The position numbers and the translations under genes were made by a program. Positions 1-8,329 of a stretch of DNA of 64,000 bases are shown here, one piece after another (position 1 is the stretch's first letter; the number at the start of each line of letters is the position of its first letter). This stretch comes from Micromonospora eburnea (GTDB lineage Bacteria > Actinomycetota > Actinomycetes > Mycobacteriales > Micromonosporaceae). The notes beneath the pieces were generated by a model. The model saw only the letters and a program-made list of their open reading frames with translations. It was not told where the DNA came from and made no database searches. The DNA is taken from positions 1,984,001 through 2,048,000 of the forward strand of contig NZ_FMHY01000002.1 of NCBI RefSeq assembly GCF_900090225.1, in the 5' to 3' direction.

Positions 1-1
1 G

Positions 2-175
2 GCCGAGCTGCTCGACGACGCGGACCGGCGGGCCGCGCTGACCGCCTGCGGCGACCAGGTGGTGGCCGGTTACGACTGGCCGGTGGTGGCCCGCCGGGTG
101 CTGGAGGTGTACGCGGCGGCGATCGAGGCCACCGACGGTCGGGTCATGGACCAGGAATGGGTGGAACTGGGCTGA
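2..175 (+). CDS. pimA: PimA-type GT4 glycosyltransferase, C-terminal end (partial)
   Basis: Open at the window start and ending in TGA at 173-175, this is the last 57 residues of a protein. The sequence (ALTACGDQVVAGYDWPVVARRVLEVY) fits the C-terminal helix of GT-B family 4 glycosyltransferases, in which a YDWP segment followed by a long helix packs back on the N-terminal domain. In actinobacteria the gene just before pdxS/pdxT/yebC is commonly pimA, the GDP-mannose-dependent phosphatidyl-myo-inositol mannosyltransferase of the inner membrane face. The substrate assignment rests on this gene order; from the fragment alone only a GT4 C-terminus is supported. No catalytic residues are inside the window. 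Confidence 0.7.
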   Translation, partial: AELLDDADRRAALTACGDQVVAGYDWPVVARRVLEVYAAAIEATDGRVMDQEWVELG

Positions 176-257
176 GCCGGGTGGCTGGCGAGGGCGGTGT
201 GACCAGCGTGTCGGCCGGCGACCGGGCCGGCTCGGGCGGGAACGGAGCAGCACTACG

Positions 258-760
258 ATGCCGGGCATGTGGTGGGTGGTGGGCGCGCTGGTGGTCGTCG
301 GGCTTGTCTCGGCGTACCTCTTCTGGACGGCCAACCGGGTCGAACGGCTCCAGACCCGCGCGGAGTCGGCGGCCCGGGCGCTCGACGCCCATCTGCTGCG
401 TCGCGCGGCGGCCGCCGCGGTGCTGGCCGAGAAGCGGTACGGCGTGGAGCTGTACGCGGCCGCGCGGATCGCCCTGGACGCCGTCCCCGAGGAGCGGGAG
501 GCCGCCGAGAACGACCTCACCCGGCAGTTGCGCGCGGTCGAGCTGGACCCGGACGATCCCGCCTGCGAGGCGGTGATCGCGGCGAGCCGCCGGCTGGCGC
601 TGGCCCGGCAGGTGCACACCGACCTGGTCCGGGATGCCCGGGCGGCCCGCCGCCGCCCCTGGTGCGCCTGTTGCGGATGGGGCGCCGGCACGATCTCCCC
701 CGGTACTTCGACGTCGACGATCCGACCCTCAGCACCGCGGCGGACGCCCCTACCGGCTGA
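258..760 (+). pseudogene. LemA-like membrane protein with apparent 1-base frameshift
   Basis: From ATG258 the first frame gives an N-terminal membrane helix (MWWVVGALVVVGLVSAYLFW) followed by a long helical region (NRVERLQTRAESAARALDAH...), as in LemA-type proteins. Coding sense continues to about base 650 (DLVRDARAARRRP) and then moves to another frame, which reads LVRLLRMGRRHDLPRYFDVDDP and ends in TGA at 758-760. The second part is the expected C-terminus of this family (short basic stretch, then a D-P-x-F/Y-F-type tail). Adding one C in the C-run at 655-659 joins the frames into a protein of about 167 residues. Without it the first frame runs on to 905 as unrelated low-complexity sequence. 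It is either a real frameshift or a homopolymer sequencing error. Function unknown. Confidence 0.6.
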
Positions 761-908
761 TCCCCGCCGGCCGCCCGGCTGGCCCCAACCAGGGGTGAGG
801 CCGACCACAGAGCAGGCCACCGGGGGTCTGATTGGCTGTCGGAACGGCGTTGACCCGGCCGTAGCATTTCCGCAGCCACCCCCCGAGCATGCCGAGGAGC
901 GATGACCC

Positions 909-1826
909 GTGCCCGAATCCACCTCCCCGAACGCCAACGTCACCCCCGTCGTCGGCACCGCCCGCGTGAAGCGGGGGATGGCCGAGATGCTCAAGGGTGG
1001 CGTGATCATGGACGTGGTCACCCCTGAGCAGGCCAAGATCGCTGAGGATGCCGGCGCGGTCGCCGTGATGGCGCTGGAGCGGGTGCCCGCCGACATCCGC
1101 GCGCAGGGCGGCGTCTCCCGGATGAGCGACCCGGACATGATCGACGGCATCATCAACGCCGTCTCGATCCCGGTGATGGCCAAGGCCCGGATCGGCCACT
1201 TCGTCGAGGCGCAGGTCCTACAGTCGCTCGGCGTGGACTACGTCGACGAGTCCGAGGTGCTGACCCCGGCCGACTACGAGAACCACATCGACAAGTGGGC
1301 GTTCACCGTCCCGTTCGTCTGCGGCGCGACCAACCTGGGCGAGGCGCTGCGCCGGATCACCGAGGGCGCGGCCATGATCCGCTCGAAGGGCGAGGCCGGC
1401 ACCGGTGACGTCTCCAACGCCACCACCCACATGCGCAAGATCCGTAAGGAGATCCGCCGCCTCCAGTCGCTGCCGGCCGACGAGTTGTACGTCGCGGCCA
1501 AGGAGCTGCAGGCGCCGTACGAGCTGGTCAAGGAGATCGCCGAGACCGGCAAGCTGCCGGTGGTGCTCTTCACCGCGGGCGGCATCGCCACCCCGGCCGA
1601 CGCCGCCATGATGATGCAGCTCGGTGCCGAGGGCGTCTTCGTCGGCTCGGGCATCTTCAAGTCCGGCAACCCGGCCCAGCGCGCCGCCGCGATCGTGAAG
1701 GCCACCACCTTCCACGACGACCCCGACGTGCTGGCCAAGGTCTCCCGTGGCCTGGGCGAGGCGATGGTCGGCATCAACGTCGACGAGATCCCGGTCCCGC
1801 ACCGCCTGGCCGACCGCGGCTGGTGA
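909..1826 (+). CDS. pdxS: Pyridoxal 5'-phosphate synthase, lyase subunit PdxS
   Basis: Makes PLP from ribose 5-phosphate, glyceraldehyde 3-phosphate and ammonia supplied by PdxT, as a cytosolic dodecamer with PdxT around it. The 305-residue product has the usual family length and near-invariant motifs: [19 protein letters not shown] near the N-terminus, the Schiff-base lysine in [10 protein letters not shown] (Lys92), KGEAGTG phosphate-binding loop, and [30 protein letters not shown]909 is chosen because the family start lies here and an AGGAG sits about 10 bases upstream. pdxT follows after 74 bases that hold a double-hairpin repeat, so the two are likely cotranscribed with the repeat in the message. 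Certain assignment. Confidence 0.98.
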   Translation: MPESTSPNANVTPVVGTARVKRGMAEMLKGGVIMDVVTPEQAKIAEDAGAVAVMALERVPADIRAQGGVSRMSDPDMIDGIINAVSIPVMAKARIGHFVEAQVLQSLGVDYVDESEVLTPADYENHIDKWAFTVPFVCGATNLGEALRRITEGAAMIRSKGEAGTGDVSNATTHMRKIRKEIRRLQSLPADELYVAAKELQAPYELVKEIAETGKLPVVLFTAGGIATPADAAMMMQLGAEGVFVGSGIFKSGNPAQRAAAIVKATTFHDDPDVLAKVSRGLGEAMVGINVDEIPVPHRLADRGW

Positions 1827-1832
1827 CGTGAA

Positions 1833-1883
1833 AGGAGGGGCCCCTTCTTAACGCCTCGCGTAGAGCAGGGGCCCCCTGTTAAC
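1833..1883. repeat. Double GGGGCCCC hairpin repeat, copy 1 (pdxS-pdxT spacer)
   Basis: Two self-complementary GGGGCCCC cores, at 1837-1844 and 1868-1875, each flanked by short complementary arms and separated by a TTAACGCCTC linker; the unit ends in GTTAAC. The reverse complement of 45282-45335 has the same layout and near-identical sequence, so this is a dispersed repeat family and not a gene-specific site. Here it lies inside the pdxS-pdxT spacer, where the RNA could form two strong stem-loops and so affect the PdxS:PdxT ratio or mRNA processing (inference). Confidence 0.75.
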
Positions 1884-1900
1884 ACTTGAGAGGAGTGCAG

Positions 1901-2506
1901 GTGGCCGTACCCGTCATCGGGGTGCTCGCCCTGCAGGGGGACGTGCGCGAGCACGTCGCCGCCCTGGCCGGCGCGGGCGCGGAGGCTCGCCCGGTCCGCC
2001 GTCCGGCCGAGCTGGACGCGGTCGACGGGCTGGTCATCCCGGGCGGGGAGTCCACCACCATCAGCAAGCTGGCCGACGTCTTCGAGATGCGCGAGCCGAT
2101 CGACAAGCGGATCACCGCCGGTCTGCCGGTCTACGGGTCCTGCGCCGGCATGATCATGCTGGCGTCCGAGGTGCTCGACGGCCGCCCCGACCAGCGCGGC
2201 TTCCAGGGCATCGAGATGACCGTCCGGCGCAACGCCTTCGGCCGGCAGGTCGACTCGTTCGAGGCGCCGGTGCGGATCGCCGGGATTGAGGGTGAGCCGT
2301 TCCACGCCATCTTCATCCGGGCCCCCTGGGTCGAGCGGGTCGGCGAGGGCGTCGAGGTGCTCGGCCGGGTCACCGACGGGCCGGCGGCCGACCGGATCGT
2401 CGCGGTCCGGCAGGGCAACCTGCTGGCCACCTCGTTCCATCCGGAACTCACCGGCGACCTGCGGCTGCACCGCTACTTCGTGGACCTGGTCCGCGCCGCG
2501 GTCTGA
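1901..2506 (+). CDS. pdxT: Pyridoxal 5'-phosphate synthase, glutaminase subunit PdxT
   Basis: Hydrolyses glutamine and channels the ammonia to PdxS. The 201-residue class I glutamine amidotransferase shows [14 protein letters not shown] at the N-terminus, IPGGESTT (oxyanion-hole region), the nucleophile Cys81 in [10 protein letters not shown], and the His/Glu pair in [12 protein letters not shown]1901 is preferred over a possible TTG at 1886: it has an AGGAG five bases upstream and gives the usual start ([13 protein letters not shown]). It follows pdxS in the same direction, as in most actinobacteria. The 275 bases after it, up to yebC, hold no gene I can support and probably the yebC promoter. 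Confidence 0.97.
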   Translation: MAVPVIGVLALQGDVREHVAALAGAGAEARPVRRPAELDAVDGLVIPGGESTTISKLADVFEMREPIDKRITAGLPVYGSCAGMIMLASEVLDGRPDQRGFQGIEMTVRRNAFGRQVDSFEAPVRIAGIEGEPFHAIFIRAPWVERVGEGVEVLGRVTDGPAADRIVAVRQGNLLATSFHPELTGDLRLHRYFVDLVRAAV

Positions 2507-2781
2507 GCGCGAGGCATCCCCCGCGGGCATGTTCACCGTCCTGCGGTTGTTGTCCTCTGGCAGCGGCCGGTCCACCCCGCTGACCCGTTGCCCCGCGCCT
2601 TACCGGGTGCCGGGTGTGACAGACGGCTACACCTTCTCGGTAGGATTGCCGCGGTTCGGCAGGGCCCCAGCTCGCCGCAGCCGTCCACGCGGAGCCGTCC
2701 GGCCAGCGCCATCCGTACCGGTTGACCGCGGAATCGGCGCGGGAAGTCGACGCAGGCGTGGATCACTAACGGAGGTATGAG

Positions 2782-3531
2782 ATGTCTGGCCACTCAAAGT
2801 GGGCGACCACCAAGCACAAGAAGGCCGTCATCGACGCCAAGCGCGGCAAGATGTTCGCCAAGCTGATCAAGAACGTCGAGGTGGCGGCCCGGACCGGCGG
2901 CGGCGACCCGGCCGGTAACCCGACGCTCTACGACGCCATCCAGAAGGCGAAGAAGAACTCCGTCCCGAACGACAACATCGATCGCGCGGTCAAGCGCGGC
3001 TCCGGCCTGGAGGCCGGCGGCGCCGACTACCAGACGATCATGTACGAGGGCTACGGCCCGAACGGCGTCGCGCTGCTCATCGAGTGCCTGACCGACAACC
3101 GCAACCGCGCCGCCACCGAGGTGCGCACCGCGCTGACCCGCAACGGCGGATCGTTCGCCGACGCCGGCTCGGTGTCGTACCTGTTCTCCCGCAAGGGCGT
3201 GGTGATCGTGCCGAAGGCCGGCACCACCGAGGACGACGTGATGATGGCGGTGCTGGACGCCGGCGCGGAGGAGGTCAACGACCTCGGTGAGGCGTACGAG
3301 GTGGTCTCCGAGCCGGGCGACCTGATCGCCGTGCGCACCGCCCTGCAGGACGCCGGCATCGAGTACGAGTCGGCCGAGTCCTCCCTCATCCCGAGCGTCA
3401 ACGTGCCGCTGGACGAGGAGGGCGCGCGCAAGATCTTCAAGCTGATCGACGTGCTTGAGGACTGCGACGACGTGCAGAACGTCTTCGCCAACTTCGACGT
3501 CTCCGACGAGGTCATGGCGGCCGTCGGCTGA
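2782..3531 (+). CDS. yebC: YebC/PmpR/TACO1-family protein
   Basis: A 249-residue protein of standard family length, starting with the hallmark [28 protein letters not shown]. Other conserved blocks are [47 protein letters not shown] and [14 protein letters not shown]. YebC proteins were long annotated as transcription factors (PmpR); work on YebC/YeeI and mitochondrial TACO1 instead points to a ribosome-associated role helping translation of polyproline stretches. Location is cytosolic. ATG2782 is preceded by GGAGG with six-base spacing. The usual neighbours in this group are pdxT before and ruvC after; here about 20 kb of other genes separate it from ruvC. A strong hairpin terminator follows at 3551. 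Confidence 0.97.
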   Translation: MSGHSKWATTKHKKAVIDAKRGKMFAKLIKNVEVAARTGGGDPAGNPTLYDAIQKAKKNSVPNDNIDRAVKRGSGLEAGGADYQTIMYEGYGPNGVALLIECLTDNRNRAATEVRTALTRNGGSFADAGSVSYLFSRKGVVIVPKAGTTEDDVMMAVLDAGAEEVNDLGEAYEVVSEPGDLIAVRTALQDAGIEYESAESSLIPSVNVPLDEEGARKIFKLIDVLEDCDDVQNVFANFDVSDEVMAAVG

Positions 3532-3550
3532 CCCGCCGCCCCCGGCTGTA

Positions 3551-3586
3551 CGCACCTCCCGGACAGGTCGTTGTCCGGGAGGTGCG
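3551..3586 (+). terminator. Hairpin terminator after yebC
   Basis: Perfect 15-bp inverted repeat (3551-3565 with 3572-3586; arm CGCACCTCCCGGACA) with a six-base loop, 20 bases after the yebC stop. No long T-tract follows, which is normal for high-GC actinobacterial terminators. Confidence 0.85.
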
Positions 3587-3653
3587 TCTCATGGCCAGGG
3601 TGCTGCCGGATCCCGATGCGCTGGCGGACGCGACCCGCTGAACCAGAGTGCCG

Positions 3654-4073
3654 TCAGTCGCGCCTGGTGCGCTCGGCGATGGCCGGCAGGGCGCGTACGA
3701 ACGAGGCCAGGCTCTTGTACGGTTCACCGTCCAGGACCCGCGCGGCCAGCCCGAACGGGAACCCGGTCACGCCGAGCACCGAGACCGCCGGGGCACCGGG
3801 CGATGTCTCGTGCTCGACCCACTCGCCACCGTAGGCGCGGATGACCACTTCGCCGGTGTAGGCGCCGATCAGCCGCCACCACAGGTCGAGGCGCTCGTCG
3901 GCGAGCGGCCCGTCGGCGAGCAGGTCGACGCACACCTCGTCGAGCGTCGACAGGCTCTCCGGTGACCAGTCCAGCCGGCGGTCGAACTGCCCGGACACCA
4001 GGTCCACACATTCGTCGGCGAGGGCGCGCAGGTACGTCGGGTCCGGTGCACTCACGGTTGGCGATCCTCGCAT
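3654..4073 (-). CDS. Hypothetical protein, about 139 residues
   Basis: I do not recognise a named family. The product is soluble-looking and acidic in its first half (DPTYLRALADECVDLVSGQFD...TLDEVCVDLLADGPLADERLDLWWRLIGAYTGEVVIRAYGGEW), with no signal peptide or membrane helix. The C-terminal half contains VSVLGVTGFPFGLAARVLDGEPYKSLASFVRALPAIAERT, which looks like a well-folded alpha/beta domain. Codon use matches neighbouring genes. The start is uncertain: the first ATG is used, but the coding signal could begin a few codons later (near VSAPDPTYL). It stands alone on the minus strand, convergent with yebC, and may share the yebC terminator hairpin. Confidence 0.6.
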   Translation of the reverse strand: MRGSPTVSAPDPTYLRALADECVDLVSGQFDRRLDWSPESLSTLDEVCVDLLADGPLADERLDLWWRLIGAYTGEVVIRAYGGEWVEHETSPGAPAVSVLGVTGFPFGLAARVLDGEPYKSLASFVRALPAIAERTRRD

Positions 4074-4188
4074 GGATCACCCCGCCCCGCCGCCTCGCCC
4101 GGCGGCCTCCGCTCGGCGGCGTACGGGTCAGGGCGGTGGCCTTCGTACCGGAGGTGGGACGGGGCGGGGGCGGGGCGCGAGGGTGGGG

Positions 4189-5250
4189 TCAGTTGACGGG
4201 TTCTCGGGTTCGCCAGGCGGTTCGTAGCGACGTCCGGCCGTTGGTGCGTAGCAGGGAGCCTTCGTAGACGCGGGCGCCGGCGGCGACGAAGGCGACCGCC
4301 GTGAGCAGCAGCAGGGCCAGCGACGGCAGCGGCTCCCAGCCGGCCGCGTCGCCGGTGAACATCCGCAGCGGCATCGCCGTCGGCGCCGAGAACGGCACGT
4401 ACGACAGGATCCGCATGGCGGCGGCGTTGTCGTGCAGGAAGAGCACCGCGAAGAACGGCAGCATCACCGCGAGTTGCACCGGCAGCGACACCCCGCCGAT
4501 GTCCTCCTGCCGGCTGACCAGCGCCCCGGCCACCGCCCACAGCGCCGCCAGCAGCAGGAAGCCGACCAGGAAGAACGGCACGAACCAGCCGATCGCCGGG
4601 CCGACCAGGGCGAGCAGATCGCCGTTGTCGGTGAGCTGCATCCCGGCGACCGTGGCCACGGCGACCAGCGCGATCTGCCCGAGCGCCAGCACGCACGCCG
4701 CCACGATCTTGCCGGCCAGCAGCGCCCGTACCGGCACGGCGGCCACGAGGATCTCGACGATCCGGGTCTGCTTCTCCTCGGTCACGCTCTGCGCGATCTG
4801 CACCCCGAACAGCTGGGACGTCGTGAAGAAGACGAACGCGAAGGCGAACGGCACGAGGAAGGCGGCCACCGGGTCCACCGCGTCCGGATCCAGCAGCCGT
4901 ACCGTGGGTGCGCTGCTCAACGCCTTCACCAGGTCGTCGGGGGCCTCGTCCATGGCCAGCACGGTCGGCCCGGCGACCACCGCGGCGTCCACGTCGCCGG
5001 CCCGGACCGCCCGCTCGGCGGCGGCGTCGTCGGCGACCGTCCGGACGTCGAGGCCGGCCTCGCGCAGCGGGGCGGCGACGGACGCGGTCGCCGCGACCGT
5101 CGAGGGCGAGCCGGCCAGCAGGGCCGGCAGGACCGTGGCGGCCACGGCGATGAGCAGGAAGAACAGCGTGCCGATCAGGAACGTCCGATCCCGCAGCTTG
5201 ACCCGGATCTCGCGGCCGGCGATCAGTCGGACCGCCTGGTAGGTGTTCAT
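4189..5250 (-). CDS. ABC-2 type exporter permease (NatB-like)
   Basis: A 353-residue integral membrane subunit of a two-gene ABC exporter. One membrane helix lies near residues 22-45 (FLIGTLFFLLIAVAATVLPALL), followed by a roughly 90-residue extracytoplasmic domain and then five or six helices from about residue 130 to 335. VTEEKQTRIVEILVAAVPVRALLAGK is the amphipathic coupling segment typical of ABC-2 permeases of the NatB/YhaP group. Its start overlaps the ATPase gene upstream by four bases (5247-5250), so the two are translationally coupled. The substrate cannot be told; NatAB relatives move Na+ or small toxic compounds. The last about 25 residues are a basic cytoplasmic tail. Confidence 0.9.
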   Translation of the reverse strand: MNTYQAVRLIAGREIRVKLRDRTFLIGTLFFLLIAVAATVLPALLAGSPSTVAATASVAAPLREAGLDVRTVADDAAAERAVRAGDVDAAVVAGPTVLAMDEAPDDLVKALSSAPTVRLLDPDAVDPVAAFLVPFAFAFVFFTTSQLFGVQIAQSVTEEKQTRIVEILVAAVPVRALLAGKIVAACVLALGQIALVAVATVAGMQLTDNGDLLALVGPAIGWFVPFFLVGFLLLAALWAVAGALVSRQEDIGGVSLPVQLAVMLPFFAVLFLHDNAAAMRILSYVPFSAPTAMPLRMFTGDAAGWEPLPSLALLLLTAVAFVAAGARVYEGSLLRTNGRTSLRTAWRTREPVN

Positions 5251-6140
5251 CGGTTGACCTCTCGGAAGATTTCGGCGAGGGACGGGGTGACCGGCCGGAA
5301 GACGCGGACCGGGCCGCGCGCGAGCGCGTCGCGCAGCACCCGCTGGTCGTCGGCGTCGGCGGCCAGGTCGAAGACCGCGCGGGGGCCGTCGAGGTCGACC
5401 AGGGTCACCCCCGCCTCGTCCCGCAGCCAGCCCGCGTCGCCGTCGACGACCAGCTCGAACCGGGGCAGGGTGTACGCCGCCCGCAGCTCCTCCCGGCCGC
5501 CGGCGGCCCGGATGACGCCGTCCGCGATGATCACCAGGTCGTCGCAGAGCCGTTCGACGACGTCGAGCTGGTGGCTGGAGAAGAGCACCGGTACGCCGGC
5601 CCGCGCCCGTTCCCGCAGTACGGAGACGACGGTGTCCACCGCCATTGGGTCGAGTCCGGAGAACGGCTCGTCCAGCACGAGGACCTCCGGGTCGTGCACC
5701 AGCGCCGCGGCGACCTGGGCCCGCTGCTGGTTGCCCAGTGACAGCGTCTCCAGCAGGTCGTTGCCGCGCCCGTCGAGTCCGACCCGGTCCAGCAGGTCGT
5801 CGGTGTTGCGGCGTGCCGTGGCGGGGTCGAGCCCGTGCAGGCGTCCCAGGTGGACGATCTGCTCCCGGACGGTCATCTTCGGGTAGAGGCCGCGTTCCTC
5901 CGGCAGGTAGCCGAACCGTCGCCGGTCCTGCCGGGTCAACCGGGAGCCACGCCAGAGGAGCTGGCCGGCATCCGGGGCGAGCACGCCGAGGATGATCCGC
6001 ATGGTGGTCGTCTTGCCGGCGCCGTTGCCGCCGACGAAGCCGGTCATCCGTCCGGCCGTCACCTCGAAGGAGATGTTCTTGAGCACCTGGCGGTCGCCGA
6101 AGCTGCGATCGACGCCGTCCAGGCGGAGCGAGCTGGTCAT
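5247..6140 (-). CDS. ABC exporter ATPase subunit (NatA-like)
   Basis: A 297-residue ATP-binding subunit. In order: Walker A GGNGAGKTT near residue 35, Q-loop region, a signature that reads LSLGNQQR (instead of LSGGQ), Walker B VLVLDEPFSGLD, and the H-loop at SSHQLDVVERLCD. An about 80-residue C-terminal accessory domain follows (FELVVDGDAGWLRDEAG...), as in NatA-type and daunorubicin-resistance-type ATPases. The start is ATG6140 (MTSSLRLDGVDRSFGD), which gives the usual N-terminus; longer readings add an atypical leader. It overlaps the permease gene by four bases. A hairpin at 6197-6222 separates it from the response regulator, so this pair may be its own transcription unit, possibly controlled by the upstream two-component system. 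Confidence 0.93.
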   Translation of the reverse strand: MTSSLRLDGVDRSFGDRQVLKNISFEVTAGRMTGFVGGNGAGKTTTMRIILGVLAPDAGQLLWRGSRLTRQDRRRFGYLPEERGLYPKMTVREQIVHLGRLHGLDPATARRNTDDLLDRVGLDGRGNDLLETLSLGNQQRAQVAAALVHDPEVLVLDEPFSGLDPMAVDTVVSVLRERARAGVPVLFSSHQLDVVERLCDDLVIIADGVIRAAGGREELRAAYTLPRFELVVDGDAGWLRDEAGVTLVDLDGPRAVFDLAADADDQRVLRDALARGPVRVFRPVTPSLAEIFREVNR

Positions 6141-6196
6141 GGCAGTGGACGCTAGCCGCGATCGCCCGGGGCGCCGTCCGTCCAACGGTTGATCAT

Positions 6197-6222
6197 CCTG
6201 GTCCGTCGCGTGGCGGACCAGG
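6197..6222 (-). terminator. Hairpin between response regulator and ABC operon
   Basis: Perfect 9-bp inverted repeat (CCTGGTCCG at 6197-6205 with 6214-6222), starting right after the response-regulator stop codon on the minus strand. It is next to a TTGATCAT element like those in the TGATCA palindromes elsewhere in the window. It may partly terminate the two-component transcript before the ABC genes. Confidence 0.5.
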
Positions 6223-6918
6223 TCAGCCGCCGGGCTGGACGATGCCCTGCTCGTACGCGAAGATCACCGCCTGCACCCGGTCCCGCAGGCCGAGTTTGGC
6301 CAGCACCCGGCTGACGTGGGTCTTCACGGTGGCCTCGCCGAGGTGCAGCGCGGTGGCGATCTCGGCGTTGCTGCCGCCCCGGGCGAGCAGTTCCAGGACC
6401 TCGTACTCCCGCTGGGTCAACGCCGCGGGCGGCGGGCCCGCTGGCCGCCGGCCGAGGCCGCCGGGCTGGGCGAAGGCGGCGATGACCCGCCGGGTGAGCG
6501 CCGGCGCGATCAGCCCGTCGCCCCGGGCCACCACGCGCACCGCGTCGATGAGGTCCTCCGGGGTGCCGTTCTTGAGCAGGAACCCGCTCGCTCCGGCGCG
6601 CAGCGCGGCGAACAGGTAGTCGTCCCGGTCGAACGTGGTCAGGACCAGCACCGCCGGGCCGTCCGGACCGCACTCGGCGGTGATCCGGCCGGTGGCCGCC
6701 AGGCCGTCCAGGACGGGCATCTGGACGTCCATCAGCACGACGTCGGGTCGGGTCGCGCGGGCCATGGACACCGCCCGCTCACCGTCGGCGGCCTCGCCCA
6801 CCACCTCGATGTCGTCCTCCACCTCGAGGATGACGCGGAACCCGGTGCGGACCAGGTGCTGGTCGTCGGCGAGCAACACCCGAATGGGCCCCTCGACCTG
6901 GCCGGTTCGCTCGCTCAT
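6223..6918 (-). CDS. LuxR/NarL-family response regulator
   Basis: A 231-residue two-component regulator. The receiver domain (about residues 12-130) has the acidic pair in LLADDQ, the phospho-acceptor Asp64 in VLMDVQMPVLDG, the conserved Thr in VLTTFDRDDY and Lys in FLLKNGTPEDL. The C-terminal LuxR helix-turn-helix (about 163-225) reads LTQREYEVLELLARGGSNAEIATALHLGEATVKTHVSRVL. Its ATG overlaps the stop of the sensor kinase gene by four bases, which marks them as a cognate pair. The neighbouring ABC exporter is the likeliest target, a common arrangement in actinobacteria (inference). Confidence 0.95.
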   Translation of the reverse strand: MSERTGQVEGPIRVLLADDQHLVRTGFRVILEVEDDIEVVGEAADGERAVSMARATRPDVVLMDVQMPVLDGLAATGRITAECGPDGPAVLVLTTFDRDDYLFAALRAGASGFLLKNGTPEDLIDAVRVVARGDGLIAPALTRRVIAAFAQPGGLGRRPAGPPPAALTQREYEVLELLARGGSNAEIATALHLGEATVKTHVSRVLAKLGLRDRVQAVIFAYEQGIVQPGG

Positions 6919-8186
6919 GCCGACCGCTCGCGGGCGAGCGGAATCCGGGCACGGACCCGGAAGCCGCCCTCCGGGCGGTGGCCGGCCTCCAGCACACCGT
7001 CGTGGGCGGCCACCCGCTCCCGCATGCCGATGAGACCCAGCCCGCCGCCGCCCGGCGGCTTGCCGGACCGTCCGTCATCGCTCACATCGACCTCGAGTTC
7101 CCGGGCCAGGTAACGGATCCGCACGTCCAGCACGGTAGCGCCGGCGTGTTTCACCGTGTTCGTCACCGCCTCCTGCACGATCCGGTACGCCGCCTGGGAC
7201 ACCGAGCGGGGCAGCGGCACGGGCTCCCCGTACACCCCGACGGTGGCGGTCAGGCCGGCCTCACGGGCGTTCTCGACCAGCTCCGCGACCTGCTCCACGC
7301 CGGCGGCGGCCGACCGGACGGTCTCGGCGCCGCCCGGGTCGCGCAGCACGCCCAGCATCCGGCGTAGCTCGTCGACGGCGGTCCGCGCGGTCTGCTCGAT
7401 CGCGGCCAACGCCGTGCCCGCCTTCTCCCGGTCCCGGTCGAACACCCGCCGGCACGCCGCCGCCTGCACGCCCATCACCGAGACGTGGTGGGCGACGACA
7501 TCGTGCAGCTCGCGGGCGATGCGGACCCGTTCGCCGATCACCGCCCGCTCGGCCGCCTCGGCCCGGGAGCGGCGTAGCTCCTCGGCCTGCGTACGCAGCT
7601 CGTGCTCGCGCCGGGCGGCCAGCCACGAGAGCTCGCCGAAGTAGTAGGCGAAGCCGAAGAAGAGCACGTTGAAGAGCACGCCGTTGATGATCGCGGCCAG
7701 CAGCGGCGGCACCGGTCCGGCGGCGCCGGTGAAGGCCACCGCGGACAGGTCGTCGATCCGCAGCGCCAGGGCCAGGCCGAGCCAGGCGAACATCGCCACG
7801 ATCACCCCGATCCGCACCCGGCCGGCCGTGCGCCGGTCCGGCCCCCACGCGCCGAGGGTGTAGAGCGCGGCGAAGAGCGCGCCGGACGGCAGGTTGGTCA
7901 GCGGGATGGCGCGGGCCTGCCCGGCGATGAACGCCACCGAGATGACCACGGTGGTCGCCACCGGCCAGCGGCGTCGCCACACCAGTGGCACGGTGACCGC
8001 GAGCGACCACCAGATCTGCTCCGCCAGGGAGGGTGGGGTGCCGAACGGGAACGCTCCGGTGCTGCGGGCGAGGGCGAGGTCGAACAGGGCGAGTACGGCG
8101 ACGGCGAGGGCGATCCAGGCATCGGCGCGCCGCTGGCCGGTGGTCGGCGCCGGGCGGCGCCAGGGGGCGGCGGGCGCGGTGCTCAC
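6915..8186 (-). CDS. Two-component sensor histidine kinase (HisKA_3 / NarL-type)
   Basis: A 423-residue membrane kinase. Five or six hydrophobic segments lie between about residues 22 and 182, with almost no extracytoplasmic domain, so the signal may be sensed in or at the membrane. The HisKA_3 dimerisation motif ERVRIARELHDVVAHHVSVMGVQA carries the phospho-accepting His228; the C-terminal HATPase_c domain has NTVKHAGA (N-box) and DDGRSGKPPGGGGLGLIGMRERVAAHDG (G-boxes). GTG8186 (VSTAPAAPWRRP) is preferred because further upstream the frame has atypical composition. It overlaps its response regulator by four bases. The 143 bases between it and the divergent acetyltransferase gene hold the promoters of both. 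Confidence 0.93.
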   Translation of the reverse strand: MSTAPAAPWRRPAPTTGQRRADAWIALAVAVLALFDLALARSTGAFPFGTPPSLAEQIWWSLAVTVPLVWRRRWPVATTVVISVAFIAGQARAIPLTNLPSGALFAALYTLGAWGPDRRTAGRVRIGVIVAMFAWLGLALALRIDDLSAVAFTGAAGPVPPLLAAIINGVLFNVLFFGFAYYFGELSWLAARREHELRTQAEELRRSRAEAAERAVIGERVRIARELHDVVAHHVSVMGVQAAACRRVFDRDREKAGTALAAIEQTARTAVDELRRMLGVLRDPGGAETVRSAAAGVEQVAELVENAREAGLTATVGVYGEPVPLPRSVSQAAYRIVQEAVTNTVKHAGATVLDVRIRYLARELEVDVSDDGRSGKPPGGGGLGLIGMRERVAAHDGVLEAGHRPEGGFRVRARIPLARERSA

Positions 8187-8329
8187 CCGCTGACCATGCC
8201 ATCCGTCGCCCTGAGGCGGGACGTCGGGCCACCGCGCCGAGGACAGCTCTGCCGGTCCGGGGTCGTGCTCGACGGCAGCGCGGCGAAACTCGGCTGACCG
8301 CCGCGCCGGCCGGTCCGTACCCTGCCGGC

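Noticed and set aside
3591..3641. Small reading frame MARVLPDPDALADATR after the yebC terminator
   Set aside because: 16 codons, no ribosome-binding site except the terminator stem, no hydrophobic or conserved feature.
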